DNA of 64,000 nucleotides from NCBI RefSeq assembly GCF_015352985.1, contig NZ_JACYXF010000024.1:1-64000 (forward strand), in the 5' to 3' direction. This DNA is from Noviherbaspirillum malthae. GTDB taxonomy: Bacteria > Pseudomonadota > Gammaproteobacteria > Burkholderiales > Burkholderiaceae_D. The position numbers and the translations under genes were made by a program. Below the pieces are notes generated by a model that was not told the origin of the DNA, searched no databases, and saw only the letters and a list, made by a program, of their open reading frames with translations. Shown here piece after piece: positions 53,231 through 62,602 of this stretch (its first letter is position 1; every line of letters starts with the position of its first letter).

Positions 53231-55588
53231 TCAAAGCTCAAGCGTCAGCTTCGTTCCGCAGGCGCGCGAACAGCATGCCATCATCTTGTTGTTCGCTTCG
53301 CGCTCCGAGCGCGTCAGAACCACATCGCGGTGATCGATTTCCCCGGCAAGCACTCTCACTTCGCACGACCCGCACAGGCCCTCGCCGCAGTCGCTCTGAA
53401 CATCGATGTTCGCGCCGCGCAGCGCATCCAGCAAGGTCTGGTCGGCCGGCACGGTGACGGTGATGCCGGAGTCCTTGAGCTCGACTTCGAACGCATGTTC
53501 CCTGGACGGATCGAGGGTGCCGCGCCTGGATTCGAAATGCTCGATGCGCAGGGCATCCTCGGGCCACGAGGCGCAGCATTGTTCGAGTGCCTCCAGCATG
53601 CGCAGCGGACCGCAGGCATAGATGTGCGTGCCGGCTTCGGGAGCGGCGAGCAGGGCGGTGAAATCGTTGCGCCGTCCCTCATCCTTCGCATGGACATGCA
53701 GGCGGTCGCCGTGCAGCTTTGCCAGCTCGTCGAGATAGGCCATGGTGCCGCGCGAGCGGCCGCTGTAATGCAGCGCGTAGTCGATGCCGAGCTCCTTCGC
53801 CCGCCGCGCCATCGCGATGATGGGCGTGATGCCGATGCCGCCTGCGATGAAGATCGCTTTCTTCGCAGTCTCGTCGAAACGGAAATGATTGCGCGGGCCG
53901 CGGATCTTGAGACGGTCGCCCGGCCTGATCGCTTCATGCACCCAGCGCGAGCCGCCGCGGCTTTCCGCTTCGCGCAGCACGGCGATCTCCAGCGTTCCCG
54001 CATCGGCCGGATCGCCGCAGAGCGAGTACTGGCGCGAAAGTTCCGGCGAGCCGCATTCGATATCGATGTGCGAACCGGGCAGCCAGCGCGGCATCGGCCT
54101 GCCGTCCGGTGCCTTCAGCCGCAGGCGCATGACTTCAGGCGTGAGCGGCGTGATGCTCTCCACTACCACGGTGCGGCTGATCGCATGGCCCGAAGGTTCG
54201 CCGATGCGCACCGGCGACACCAAGTCCAGCAGGCGCGGATTGCTGCGTTCCGGATTCTGCGCCGGGTCCCATTCCACCAGCAGATGTTCCGGTCCCCGGA
54301 ACGAGGTGTTCGGCACATAGGTAAAGGTCTGTTCCGACAGGCGCATGTGCGGCAGCCGCCTGGTGAGCTCTTCCAGGAAAATCTGCATCTCCATGCGCGC
54401 CAGGTTCTTGCCCATGCACTGATGGGCGCCGTAGCCGAACGTGAGATGGTCGCTGGAATTGGCGCGTCGGATATCGAGCATGTCCGCATCGTCGAAGTGT
54501 CGCTGGTCATGGTTGGCCGATGCCATCACGATCAGCAGCTTCGAGCCGGCGGGAATGTCGATGCCGCCGATCTTCACATCCTTCGTTGCCAGCCGGCGCC
54601 AGGCCGGCACCGAGCCGTTGTGGCGCAGGCATTCCTCCACCGCATTCGGTATCAGGCTCGGGTCCTCGCAGATCTCTCGCCAGGCGGTGGGATGCTGGAG
54701 CAGCAGCTTGAGCGCATTGGCGGTGGCGTTGGCAGTGGTTTCATGAGCGGCGACGATGCCGGCCATCATCATCGAGTGCAGGTAGGAGTCGGTGACGACG
54801 TCCGGGTATTCCGCCTGCTTGCGGATGCCATATTTCATCCAGCCGGGGCCGGACGGGTCCTGGCGCATCTTGTCCAGGATCTTGCCGGCCAGCTGCCAGA
54901 AGTTGCCGACCGCATGCGCTACCTTGAGCTGCTCTTCCGGCTTCGGGCGGCCCCAGGTGTTGACCGTGTGGGCAATCGAATACTGGCGCAGCATGTCCAT
55001 GTCTTCCTCGGGCACGCCGAGGAAATGCAGCGCCACCGTCAGCGGGACTTCCCACAGCATCTGGTCCACCAGATCGGCCTTGCCGTCGTCGATGAAGCGG
55101 TCCACGTAGGCGCGGGCGAGTTCGCGCACCATGGGCTCATGGTGCTTGAGCGCTTCGGGGGTGAACGGCTCCATCAGCACCCGGCGGCGCGCCATGTGGG
55201 CGGGTTCGTCCTCGTTGACCAGGGTGCGGTTCATTGCATAGTTGTAGGAGGCCAGCACGGCGTTGGCTTCCTCGCTGGTGGGCGTGATCTTTTCCAGTGC
55301 GATCGATGGGCTGAAGGTCAGGTTGTCACGGAAGACGGCCTTGATGTCCTCGTAGCGGGTGATCACCCAGTAGCCCAGCTTCGGACTGAAGAAGACGGGT
55401 TCCTCCTCCCGCGACCAGCGCACGTATTCGGGCGGGTCCTGCTGATAGGCGTCTTCAAACGGGTCGAAGGCCGCCGCGCGATGGCTGACCGGGCATCCGG
55501 CCGGGGTTCGCGCATCCGAAGGCGCATGGTGGGCGACGGGACATGCCGAGGCGGCGGCAGGGACGGCAGAAGTAGCGGGAGTGTTCAT
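53231..55588 (-). CDS. Self-sufficient cytochrome P450 fused to FMN/2Fe-2S reductase (CYP116B-like)
   Basis: A 785-residue fusion from the ATG at 55588, after AAGGA; the ATG at 55603 is also in frame. The P450 part covers about 40-450: oxygen-binding helix AGIVAAHETTANAT (threonines 284/285), ExxR at 319-322, and heme loop FGYGAHQCMGKN with ligand Cys391. A phthalate-dioxygenase-reductase-like domain follows: flavin motif RQYSLCG at 519-525 and nucleotide-binding GGIGITPI at 583-590. The C-terminal plant-type ferredoxin has Cys734, Cys739, Cys742 and Cys772/773. Electrons run from NADPH via FMN and 2Fe-2S to the heme in one chain. Family members hydroxylate or dealkylate aromatic and aliphatic compounds. 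A GCGTA-N7-TACGT operator lies about 95 bases upstream. Confidence 0.95.
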   Translation of the reverse strand: MNTPATSAVPAAASACPVAHHAPSDARTPAGCPVSHRAAAFDPFEDAYQQDPPEYVRWSREEEPVFFSPKLGYWVITRYEDIKAVFRDNLTFSPSIALEKITPTSEEANAVLASYNYAMNRTLVNEDEPAHMARRRVLMEPFTPEALKHHEPMVRELARAYVDRFIDDGKADLVDQMLWEVPLTVALHFLGVPEEDMDMLRQYSIAHTVNTWGRPKPEEQLKVAHAVGNFWQLAGKILDKMRQDPSGPGWMKYGIRKQAEYPDVVTDSYLHSMMMAGIVAAHETTANATANALKLLLQHPTAWREICEDPSLIPNAVEECLRHNGSVPAWRRLATKDVKIGGIDIPAGSKLLIVMASANHDQRHFDDADMLDIRRANSSDHLTFGYGAHQCMGKNLARMEMQIFLEELTRRLPHMRLSEQTFTYVPNTSFRGPEHLLVEWDPAQNPERSNPRLLDLVSPVRIGEPSGHAISRTVVVESITPLTPEVMRLRLKAPDGRPMPRWLPGSHIDIECGSPELSRQYSLCGDPADAGTLEIAVLREAESRGGSRWVHEAIRPGDRLKIRGPRNHFRFDETAKKAIFIAGGIGITPIIAMARRAKELGIDYALHYSGRSRGTMAYLDELAKLHGDRLHVHAKDEGRRNDFTALLAAPEAGTHIYACGPLRMLEALEQCCASWPEDALRIEHFESRRGTLDPSREHAFEVELKDSGITVTVPADQTLLDALRGANIDVQSDCGEGLCGSCEVRVLAGEIDHRDVVLTRSEREANNKMMACCSRACGTKLTLEL

Positions 55589-56182
55589 GGAGAGTCCTTC
55601 CATTGCATGACGGCATTCCTTGCCGCGCGGACCGCGGCGCTGCGTCAGCGGCCATGTCGAAGAGGCTCACTGACGCGATATGCGTAATCATACTACGTTA
55701 TGCGTAATATGAAAGGAAATTGAGGAGTATTGCCTGCAAGTATGCCCGGGATGAAGAATCCGGAATGAACGTCAGGGGGCGGCAATAAAAGCTGATGCAA
55801 AGATGCGCGACATCACGGCAACAGGTGACTGCCGGACCTTGTGCGGCAGCGCTATCGATACCGATGAAGGGAATAATCAACTGCCAGGAGGAGGGGATTG
55901 AGCGGGTAGCAGGCGGTGTGCCTCACCGTTGCCGTTGCTTGTATTCTCGGCGCGTCATGCGCTGAAGCCGGATGCGGTTAGGTAAGGGAAGAATGACCAT
56001 TGGTACGACGGTCCTGTCCGCTTCTGGCGCCGGTAAAGATTGCGCCTGTTCGGGCCGGACATGCGTCTTGCACGTCCCGGATAGCGCCGTTTATAGATGG
56101 TGGGATTGGATGCAATGCGCTCCAGGCAAGCACCCGGTTGCCATCGATGCGTCAGGTGCGATGATGTCCGTGCCGGGACGGT
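55589..56182. other. Gap upstream of the P450 gene without a supported gene
   Basis: About 594 bases. Open frames of 60 and 72 codons here have no ribosome binding site or family features. The only clear signal is the operator at 55681-55710. The carboxylesterase gene is on the same strand upstream, far enough away that the P450 must have its own promoter here. Confidence 0.4.
55681..55710 (-). promoter_or_regulatory. Candidate IclR operator at the P450 promoter
   Basis: The plus strand reads TGCGTAATCATACTACGTTA at 55681-55700, then TGCGTAATAT at 55701-55710. It contains GCGTA-N7-TACGT and a second GCGTAAT half one period (20 bases) later. The first 20 bases match the site at 63567-63586 in 17 positions. 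It lies about 95-120 bases upstream of the P450 start. Confidence 0.55.
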
Positions 56183-57922
56183 TTAATTGACTGTAATCAC
56201 CGCAGCTGTCGGCGTGCCGTCGAACACGATCTTTGCCGGCCACGCGGGCCAGGACGTTTTCAACGCGTCGTTGTTCGGATCGCCTTTGCGCGCGAAGGCA
56301 CTGATGCTCTTCATCATCGCATCCGAAAGAGCCAGTCGCCCAGGCCGGTTGGCTGTCGTGTTGATTACGTTGGCAAACAGCGTATTGTCGAAGTTGCCGA
56401 ACACGAAGGGCAGGTCGAAAGCGTGGGAAGCGCCGAAGATGGCATCGAACGGCTTGGGCATCTCATCCCAGTCGAACTGGTAGGCCCAGACCGCAGGCTG
56501 CTGTGCCTTCAGTGCGTTCAGAACGCTGTCGCGCTGGGTGAAGAATAAATTCTGCGTCAACAGGTCGATGCGGGCCTTGAAGCCTGTCACCGGCGTGTTC
56601 ACCGGCAGGTAAGCGGCGGGAATCCATTGTTCGACTGTCGTGCTTGGCGCAGCCTCCGGATTGTTCTTCGTGACGATCGAGAAGAAGGTCTTGTCGTCGA
56701 TCAGGCGTCCGCTCAAGCCGCCCAGGGAGGGCGTGGCCAGGAACGCGGCGAACAAGGTGCCCTCGTCGCGGGTGTTCCCCGCCAATACCGGAACCTTGAC
56801 GTACTGGCCGGCCCTGATGGCGGCAATCGGATCCTGCGGGAGAACGGTGCCTTCCGGAATGGGGTTGGAGGAAGAAAGTCCTGCTGCGGCAAGGCGGGTT
56901 CTCACTACCGCCAGCACGGCATCGGTGGATTTGCTGCGAAGGTAGTCGGCGAGCTGCGCGGTGGTGCGGCCTGCAATGTAGGTGTCGGCAGTTGCGGCGT
57001 CCGTTGCTAGACCGTCCGCAATGACGAGATTCGCCAGAAGCGCGGAACCCTGAGCCTGGGCGGTGGCATTGGGCGACAGCACGCCCGAGGTGCCGGCCGG
57101 CAGGGTGCTGGCCAGAGCGATGCCGCCGCTCAGGGGAACGGCACGGTGGAACAGCGCAGGGCTTGTATTCCTGACCAATGGCGATGTGAGCAGCGCGAGG
57201 ACATTGACTGCGCCAGCCGAGTGGCCCATCAGGGTTACATTCTGAGGATCGCCGCCGAAGGAGGCAATGTTGGTGTTGACGAACTTGAGCGCCTTGATAA
57301 TGTCCAGCAATGCGAAGTTGCCCGAGCTCTCGGCGGGATCGCTGGTCTTCAAAGGTGCTGCATTCAGGAAGCCGAAAATGCCTACTCGATAATTCACCGT
57401 GACGACCACCGCATCGGCAGCCTTGGCGAGTGCGGCGCCGTCGTATTGCGGGTCTGCCGTGTAGCCGCTGACATTGCTTCCGCCGTGCACAAAGACGATC
57501 ACGGGCCGCCGCGACGCTGACGGGGCGGAAGGCTGCCACACGTTGAGGTACAGGCAGTCCTCCGAGCCGACGGTCTGTCCCAGCGTGGAGCTGACCGTAT
57601 CGTCCAGCCGGTTGTTCAGCCCCGGGCTGAACAACCGGCCGGTCTGTGCGCAGGCATTGGCGAATTTATCCGTAGTCCTGGCAGAGGTCCAGGAGACCGG
57701 GTCGGCCGGCGCTTTCCAGCGCAGGTCGCCCGTCGGGGCCTTTGCAAAGGGAATGCCCTTCCAGCTGTATACGCCCTTCGCAGGGGCTTCATCGACACCG
57801 ACCACAGTCCCGTACTGTGTATCTCGCTGTGTGACCCCGACCGGATCGCTGCCGCCGCAACCCGCCAGCTGGAGCAGAGAGAATAGGGCGCATGCCGCAC
57901 CCGCATGGTACTTTGACTTCAT
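56183..57922 (-). CDS. Type B carboxylesterase, lipoprotein
   Basis: A 579-residue alpha/beta-hydrolase with a lipoprotein signal (LLQLAGC, lipidated Cys22), so it is probably anchored in the outer membrane or periplasm. It has the type B blocks KGIPFAKAPTGDLRWKAP, SEDCLYLNVWQPSAP and VIVFVHGGSNVSGY (oxyanion hole). The catalytic triad is Ser235 in LMGHSAGA, Glu387 in NTRDEGTLF and His500 in FGASHAFDLPF. The nucleophile elbow is GHSAG rather than the more common GESAG. It lies upstream of the P450 on the same strand; whether it releases a substrate for it is unknown. Confidence 0.93.
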   Translation of the reverse strand: MKSKYHAGAACALFSLLQLAGCGGSDPVGVTQRDTQYGTVVGVDEAPAKGVYSWKGIPFAKAPTGDLRWKAPADPVSWTSARTTDKFANACAQTGRLFSPGLNNRLDDTVSSTLGQTVGSEDCLYLNVWQPSAPSASRRPVIVFVHGGSNVSGYTADPQYDGAALAKAADAVVVTVNYRVGIFGFLNAAPLKTSDPAESSGNFALLDIIKALKFVNTNIASFGGDPQNVTLMGHSAGAVNVLALLTSPLVRNTSPALFHRAVPLSGGIALASTLPAGTSGVLSPNATAQAQGSALLANLVIADGLATDAATADTYIAGRTTAQLADYLRSKSTDAVLAVVRTRLAAAGLSSSNPIPEGTVLPQDPIAAIRAGQYVKVPVLAGNTRDEGTLFAAFLATPSLGGLSGRLIDDKTFFSIVTKNNPEAAPSTTVEQWIPAAYLPVNTPVTGFKARIDLLTQNLFFTQRDSVLNALKAQQPAVWAYQFDWDEMPKPFDAIFGASHAFDLPFVFGNFDNTLFANVINTTANRPGRLALSDAMMKSISAFARKGDPNNDALKTSWPAWPAKIVFDGTPTAAVITVN

Positions 57923-58283
57923 GAACGTCTCCTTGATTTTATTTCTTCGGCGATAAAGAACTGCCTCGGGGCCATCGGCACGAAGTCAATGCACCACGGT
58001 GAATTCATGTATGTGCTGCATCCTGCAGGAATGCGCTATACGAGAATGCCTTGATGGCGTCGTGAAGCCAATGTACTAAGACCACATCTTTCTTGAAGGC
58101 TTATGTGTGCAATCTCTCCCATTGACGATGTGGCCGTGAGCACAGTCCCCGTGCAGCGGCCGGCATCCAAGCGACGGAGCCTCCCATATCGCTGTGGGCC
58201 AATGGGAGCGCACCGGTCAGGAACGGACAGTCGCGCAGTGCTAAACTCCGACCATTCACATCTCAAACATTGCCGGGCAAGAC
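57923..58283. other. Gap between the divergent carboxylesterase and SUI1 genes
   Basis: About 361 bases with no supported gene. An 87-codon minus-strand frame at 58036-58299 and a plus-strand frame from 58103 overlap the SUI1 start and show no family features. The region must hold both promoters; none was picked out by eye. Confidence 0.35.
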
Positions 58284-58640
58284 ATGAAAAGCAGTTCAAG
58301 CGGTGGACTTGTTTATTCCACGGATGGCGGACGCATGTGCCCCGAATGCCGGCGGCCGCTGGCGGAGTGCGCTTGCAGAACCAAATCCATGCCCGTGGGC
58401 GATGGAGTGGTCCGCGTGTCGCGCCAGACCAAAGGCCGGGGCGGTAAGAGCGTAACGCTCGTCAAGGGGCTGGCACTCGATTCTGCTGCGCTTGCATTGC
58501 TGGCCAAGCAGTTGCGCACGGCATGCGGTTCCGGCGGAACGGTGAAGGACGGTGTCATCGAAGTGCAGGGAGACCACTGCGAGCGGATCATGTCGGAACT
58601 GAAAAAGCATGGCCATGATGCCAAGCGCAGTGGCGGCTGA
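58284..58640 (+). CDS. yciH: SUI1/YciH-family translation factor-like protein
   Basis: A 118-residue protein. The N-terminus has CPECRRPLAECAC, a small cysteine cluster usual in bacterial SUI1 proteins, followed by the eIF1 fold: VRVSRQTKGRGGKSVTLVKG, LLAKQLRTACGSGGTVKDG and IEVQGDHCERIMSELKKHG. The bacterial proteins resemble eukaryotic eIF1 but their role in initiation is not settled. It appears to be a single-gene unit. Confidence 0.92.
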   Translation: MKSSSSGGLVYSTDGGRMCPECRRPLAECACRTKSMPVGDGVVRVSRQTKGRGGKSVTLVKGLALDSAALALLAKQLRTACGSGGTVKDGVIEVQGDHCERIMSELKKHGHDAKRSGG

Positions 58641-58792
58641 TACTGCAGGCCGGGAGCGCCTCCGACATGGCCGCTGGCCAACAGCCGTTGTCGGCGCAAC
58701 GCAGGCATACAACCAGGTCCGGTCGAAATTGTGTAGTCACTGAAGAGAGGCGCAGTGAAGAGCAAGTCAAGGTGCTCCTCCGTCGACAGCGC

Positions 58793-59599
58793 TTAATCCA
58801 GATAGGTGCCGGCGTATCCGCGATATGGATTGCCATAGACCCGCCGGCCGAGCAGGCGATTTTCCTGCATGAAAGACGAAATCGCGTCAGGCGACGCGCC
58901 CTTGAGCATTTCCTTGACGAGGCCGCTCGGTTCCATGCTGCGGTAGCGCACCGGCATGCCTGCGCGCGCGGCTCCCTCGGGCAGGTCCGGCACGGTCAGC
59001 GTGGGATCGAGAAATAATGCCGCACCCGCCTGCGGATCGTACCGCTCCCGAACCAGTCTGGCTGCTTCAAGAATTGACGACATGACCAGTCCGAACGGTC
59101 GGTAAGTCATCTTGGCCTGCCAGGATGCGCGCATGAAAAGCAGTTCGTCCGGGTCCACGCCGGGACACTCGCCTTGATACGCTGCCGTCAGGCAGTGATC
59201 GGCTGCGGCCAGCAGCCGCTGCGTCGGATCGGGTTCGAGGTTCAGCAGCGTCAGCAGCTGCCCGAGGGACGAACCGCGAAGATAATCCTGCGGACCGCAG
59301 TCGAATCCCGCATCGCCCGGATTGTGATGGTCGACGCGCAGAACCGGGTCGATCTGCCTGATCGCGCATTCGATGAACACCACCGGCTGACGCGGCAGGA
59401 TCAGCTGGGCTTGCTGCCTGCCACGCTCTATATGCAGCGCTGCATCGGCATCATAGGCAGTTGCCGAGCTGCACCTTTGCCGGCCGACGGCAGCCCATGC
59501 AACGGGATAGCCATGCATGCCCAGTACACGTTCTATTTCGCGCATTTCCGGATCAAGTGCACCGAGGATGAAAAGCATTCGAGTTGCTGGCTTCTGCAT
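58793..59599 (-). CDS. Conserved hypothetical protein, DHH-like motif
   Basis: A 268-residue protein, MQKPATRMLFILGALDPEMR, with VVFIECAIRQIDPVLRVDHH followed by NPGDAGFD, YLRGSSLGQLLTLLNLEPDP and AADHCLTAAYQGECPGVDPD. The VDHHNPGD segment and the later AADHC resemble the metal-binding layout of DHH phosphoesterases, but the rest of that family is not evident. I have seen this protein type only as conserved hypothetical. It is soluble; no partner is suggested by the context. Confidence 0.65.
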   Translation of the reverse strand: MQKPATRMLFILGALDPEMREIERVLGMHGYPVAWAAVGRQRCSSATAYDADAALHIERGRQQAQLILPRQPVVFIECAIRQIDPVLRVDHHNPGDAGFDCGPQDYLRGSSLGQLLTLLNLEPDPTQRLLAAADHCLTAAYQGECPGVDPDELLFMRASWQAKMTYRPFGLVMSSILEAARLVRERYDPQAGAALFLDPTLTVPDLPEGAARAGMPVRYRSMEPSGLVKEMLKGASPDAISSFMQENRLLGRRVYGNPYRGYAGTYLD

Positions 59600-59833
59600 G
59601 AAAATCTAAAAACAAGTGATGGAGGCACCAGCTGCGATGGCGTGTTTCCAGGTATATGAAGCTGGCCTGGACAGCAGTCTGATGATGAACTATCCCCGGA
59701 GTTGAATGTGCCGCCGGAGTGCTGCTGAGCTTGGATACTGTGGTACCCATGCCGGCCGCGAACGGTAATGATGCATTGCCATGTTAATCTGGATTTTTTT
59801 TAATTCATAAAAAGTTAACTCTCAAGGAGACGC

Positions 59834-60361
59834 ATGGCTCTCGAAACACTACCCTCGGCCCCGACGGATTTCGACTTTGTCATCGGTGACTGGCGAGTCA
59901 GGCATCGCAGACTGAAGGAGCGGCTGGCTGACTGCGATGAATGGGTCGAATTCGACGGTGAAATGTCTACCCGAAAAATCCTGGGCGGCTATGGCAATGT
60001 CGAGGACAACGTCCTTTACTTCCCGGAAGGCGAATTCCGGGCTATCGCACTTCGCTCCTACGATACGGCCAAGGCAACATGGTCTATATGGTGGCTGGAC
60101 GGGCGCTTTCCAGATCGGATCGATGTTCCGGTTGTCGGAAGCTTCAGCGACGGTGTCGGTACGTTCTTTGCAAAGGATACCGTTGCGGGCGTTCCGGTGA
60201 CGGTCCGCTTCATCTGGTCAAAGGCCGGTGACGACGAACTGCGATGGGAGCAGGCATTTTCGCCCGACGACGGTTCGACTTGGGAAACCAACTGGACCAT
60301 GACCTTCTACCGCCGGTCAGGGAGCCAGCAACGCATGCGAACCGGCGCCGCCTTGCAGTAA
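59834..60361 (+). CDS. DUF1579-like protein
   Basis: A 175-residue protein from the ATG at 59834, after AAGGAG. FDFVIGDWRVRHRRLKERLA, YGNVEDNVLYFPEGEFRAIA, WSIWWLDGRFPDRIDVPVVG and NWTMTFYRR show the lipocalin-like beta-barrel pattern of DUF1579, whose function is unknown. There is no signal peptide. The upstream bases are AT-rich (TTTTTTTTAATTCATAAAAAGTT), suggesting its own promoter. Confidence 0.8.
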   Translation: MALETLPSAPTDFDFVIGDWRVRHRRLKERLADCDEWVEFDGEMSTRKILGGYGNVEDNVLYFPEGEFRAIALRSYDTAKATWSIWWLDGRFPDRIDVPVVGSFSDGVGTFFAKDTVAGVPVTVRFIWSKAGDDELRWEQAFSPDDGSTWETNWTMTFYRRSGSQQRMRTGAALQ

Positions 60362-60377
60362 AAGGCGGACATGAAAA

Positions 60378-60408
60378 GGCCCTCCATCATTCGCTGCAAT
60401 AGAGGGCC
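60378..60408 (-). terminator. Hairpin terminator of the Gly-rich protein gene
   Basis: GGCCCTC (60378-60384) and GAGGGCC (60402-60408) form a 7-base stem. On the minus strand the stem is followed by TTTTC, so it is best placed to end transcription of the minus-strand gene stopping at 60490. It lies between convergent genes and may work weakly in both directions. Confidence 0.6.
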
Positions 60409-60489
60409 AAAGGTTCTCAACGCACCTGCCGCAATTACTGCGGCGTACTGCATGCGTGCAGCCGGCGTGCGGCTTGCCTTGAATGCCGG

Positions 60490-61104
60490 TCAGCGTCCGC
60501 GCTGCGACATCTTGCCCAGCGCAATGGCAAGCGCCGCACCGCCCAGCGCCTTCACCAGGCCGGGGTTTTGCGCATAAAAGCGGCTCATCTGATCGACGAT
60601 GCCGGGATTCTCGCGTTCGGCATGCCGGGCCAGCTCCTCGAATTCTTCGGGTCGCATGCGCTCGACGTCTTCCGGACGTACCTGCATCTGCTGCTGTCCC
60701 GGCGAGCCGTTGAGCAGGCCGCCGAGAATTCCGCCGAGTCCGCCGCCCAAGGCACCGCCGCCGAGTCCGCCCCCCAGGCCGCCAAGCACATTGCCCAGTC
60801 CGCCGCCGCCCGCGCCTCTGTTGAGCATCGCGCCAATGACCGCGGGACCGAGCGCGGCCAGCAGCTGATTCATCATGCCGGCGCGCTGGTTGCTGTCTGC
60901 CTGTCCGAACAGCTGGCCGACCATGTTGGGGAAGGGCGGCGTCTGGTCGGAGCGGAAGGCCTCGCTCAGGCCGTCGGCCAGATCGTCATTCGGAGAATTC
61001 TGCGCCACCTGGTCGAAGTGCTGTTCGACGTCGTTCGGCGGCTGGTTGGGATTGACGCCCCCATACTGCTGCAGGATGTTGCCGATATCGAATCCGAGTC
61101 CCAT
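60490..61104 (-). CDS. Gly-rich DUF937-like protein
   Basis: A 204-residue protein from the ATG at 61104 (MGLGFDIGNILQQYGGVNPN), chosen because AAGGAG lies directly before it; an ATG five codons upstream is less likely. MVGQLFGQADSNQRAGMMNQ and LLAALGPAVIGAMLNRG are DUF937-like, followed by a long Gly-Leu-rich hydrophobic track and a C-terminal helix pair (RPEEFEELARHAERENPG, MSRFYAQNPGLVKALGG). No signal peptide. The function is unknown; it sits beside YsnF in a stress-type cluster. Confidence 0.75.
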   Translation of the reverse strand: MGLGFDIGNILQQYGGVNPNQPPNDVEQHFDQVAQNSPNDDLADGLSEAFRSDQTPPFPNMVGQLFGQADSNQRAGMMNQLLAALGPAVIGAMLNRGAGGGGLGNVLGGLGGGLGGGALGGGLGGILGGLLNGSPGQQQMQVRPEDVERMRPEEFEELARHAERENPGIVDQMSRFYAQNPGLVKALGGAALAIALGKMSQRGR

Positions 61105-61218
61105 GATGTTCTCCTTCACTTTGAAAGAATTGGAAAGGCAAGGAGGGCTGCAGCGCTGCCCTCGCCGGTTCGGCCTGCCGGCAGCCCGGCAGGTGCCGCA
61201 GGCCGATCATTGGCGGCG

Positions 61219-62406
61219 TCAGTGGCGACGCTGCGTTACCCGTTCCGCGCCGTAGCGCACCGCATCCTTTACCTTGTCCCAGGTGCTGCCCGGATGGTTC
61301 GACTCCCAGTCGCTGCGCAGCTGCGGTTCGACTTCGGACCACTGATAGTTCTTGTAGCGGTCGCTGCCTGCCATGGTGGTGCCGTAGCGATAGGCGGCGT
61401 CGTAATCTTCATAGCGGCCGCCGGAAGCGCCGTAGGTGCTTTGCCAGTGGCGGCGATATTCATCGTCGGCCAGGCGGCTGGAGCTTGTGCCCGCGCCTGC
61501 TCCAAGCTGCTCCACTTCGACATCGGTGCGGCGTACCGTATCGTTGATGTCTTCCGTGCGCTGCGTGGTTTCCTTGCCGATTACGACTTCCTCGACCACG
61601 CGCGCGGTCTTGGAAACCACGGCTTCTTCATCGGTCTCTCGCAATTCGATGGCGCCGTCCTTCAGCGCCGCCAGATCGGCTTGGGTTGCCGGCTTGTCGA
61701 CGGGACGGCGCTCGACTTTGATCTCTTCGTCGCGCAGCTGAACGGTTTCGTTAACCGGCACCTCGCGTATGCGCTTGTGGACGCGCACGCCGCCACGCTG
61801 CACTTCTCGCTTGCCGACTTGCAATTGCTCCTCGATAACGGGAATCCGGGTTTCGCCGGTGGTAGTGCCTGTGGTCCTGGTGCTGGTGGTGCTGTCCGCA
61901 GTGCCGGCGGAACTCAGGCTGGCGTAGCCGGCGCGTTCCTTTGCGATCTCGTCCTTCGTATAGCGCGGTGCGGAGGTGTCGTAGCCGGTCCAGCCCTGTT
62001 TCTTCCAGTGGCTTACGCGCTCATCGATGTCGACCGCGTTGAAGCGGTTCATGATGTCGGTCGCGCGGTCGATCTCGGTTTCGCTGTTGACGGTGACCGT
62101 CAGCACATAGCTGCCGCGGCGTACGGATTCGGCATAGGTATCGTGATGTCCGGCGTTTTCGTCGCCGCCGAAGAGGGTGTAGAAGAATCCGCGGATGCCG
62201 CTGTGGACATCGCTGGTCGACGTGCTGGTTCCGGCGGAACTCGTGCCGTCGTCATCCCGGTCGGGGTTGAGCTGCACATCGGCCCGGTTGAAGCCGGCGG
62301 TGAGAAGTGCCTGGACTGCGGATTCTGCGTCCGAGAAATTGTCGTACACGCCGACCACGGTGTTGTCGGATGCGCTGTTTCCAATGTCGCCTGTTGTGAG
62401 TGCCAT
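61219..62406 (-). CDS. YsnF/AvaK (DUF2382) stress-domain protein
   Basis: A 395-residue protein. The N-terminal part (NTVVGVYDNFSDAESAVQAL, SYVLTVTVNSETEIDRATDI) is a general-stress-protein-17M-like domain. After a Thr/Ser linker, residues about 190-305 form the YsnF/DUF2382 domain: RIPVIEEQLQVGKREVQRGG, VHKRIREVPVNETVQLRDEE, IELRETDEEAVVSKTARVVE and KETTQRTEDINDTVRRTDV. The C-terminus is a Tyr/Arg-rich tail (YEDYDAAYRYGTTMAGSDRY). The DUF2382 domain is linked to stress and desiccation responses without known biochemistry. Confidence 0.88.
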   Translation of the reverse strand: MALTTGDIGNSASDNTVVGVYDNFSDAESAVQALLTAGFNRADVQLNPDRDDDGTSSAGTSTSTSDVHSGIRGFFYTLFGGDENAGHHDTYAESVRRGSYVLTVTVNSETEIDRATDIMNRFNAVDIDERVSHWKKQGWTGYDTSAPRYTKDEIAKERAGYASLSSAGTADSTTSTRTTGTTTGETRIPVIEEQLQVGKREVQRGGVRVHKRIREVPVNETVQLRDEEIKVERRPVDKPATQADLAALKDGAIELRETDEEAVVSKTARVVEEVVIGKETTQRTEDINDTVRRTDVEVEQLGAGAGTSSSRLADDEYRRHWQSTYGASGGRYEDYDAAYRYGTTMAGSDRYKNYQWSEVEPQLRSDWESNHPGSTWDKVKDAVRYGAERVTQRRH

Positions 62407-62602
62407 GATCGTTCTCCTTGCTGCTGCGGAAATTGGCTGAGCACGCAGCTAACGGTTGAAGAAATGCCAATAAGCCAATAGGAGAGCAACCAGAGCGAGA
62501 GGTTCACTCCGACGCTGTAACAAGGCATGACGCTGTCTTGCCTTGGTTTCAGGCAATGACCTTCGGAAATTTGAGGAATGCAGCAAGCGAAAAGGCGCAA
62601 GG

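Noticed and set aside
53330..55687. 785-codon plus-strand ORF
   Set aside because: Antisense of the P450 fusion; the P450, flavin and ferredoxin motifs are all on the minus strand.
55698..56190. Short ORFs of 60 and 72 codons upstream of the P450 gene
   Set aside because: No ribosome binding sites; one abuts the candidate operator and the other runs into the end of the carboxylesterase gene.
60568..62481. 637-codon plus-strand ORF
   Set aside because: Antisense across the Gly-rich and YsnF genes; the hydrophobic look comes from complementing Gly/Asp/Glu codons.
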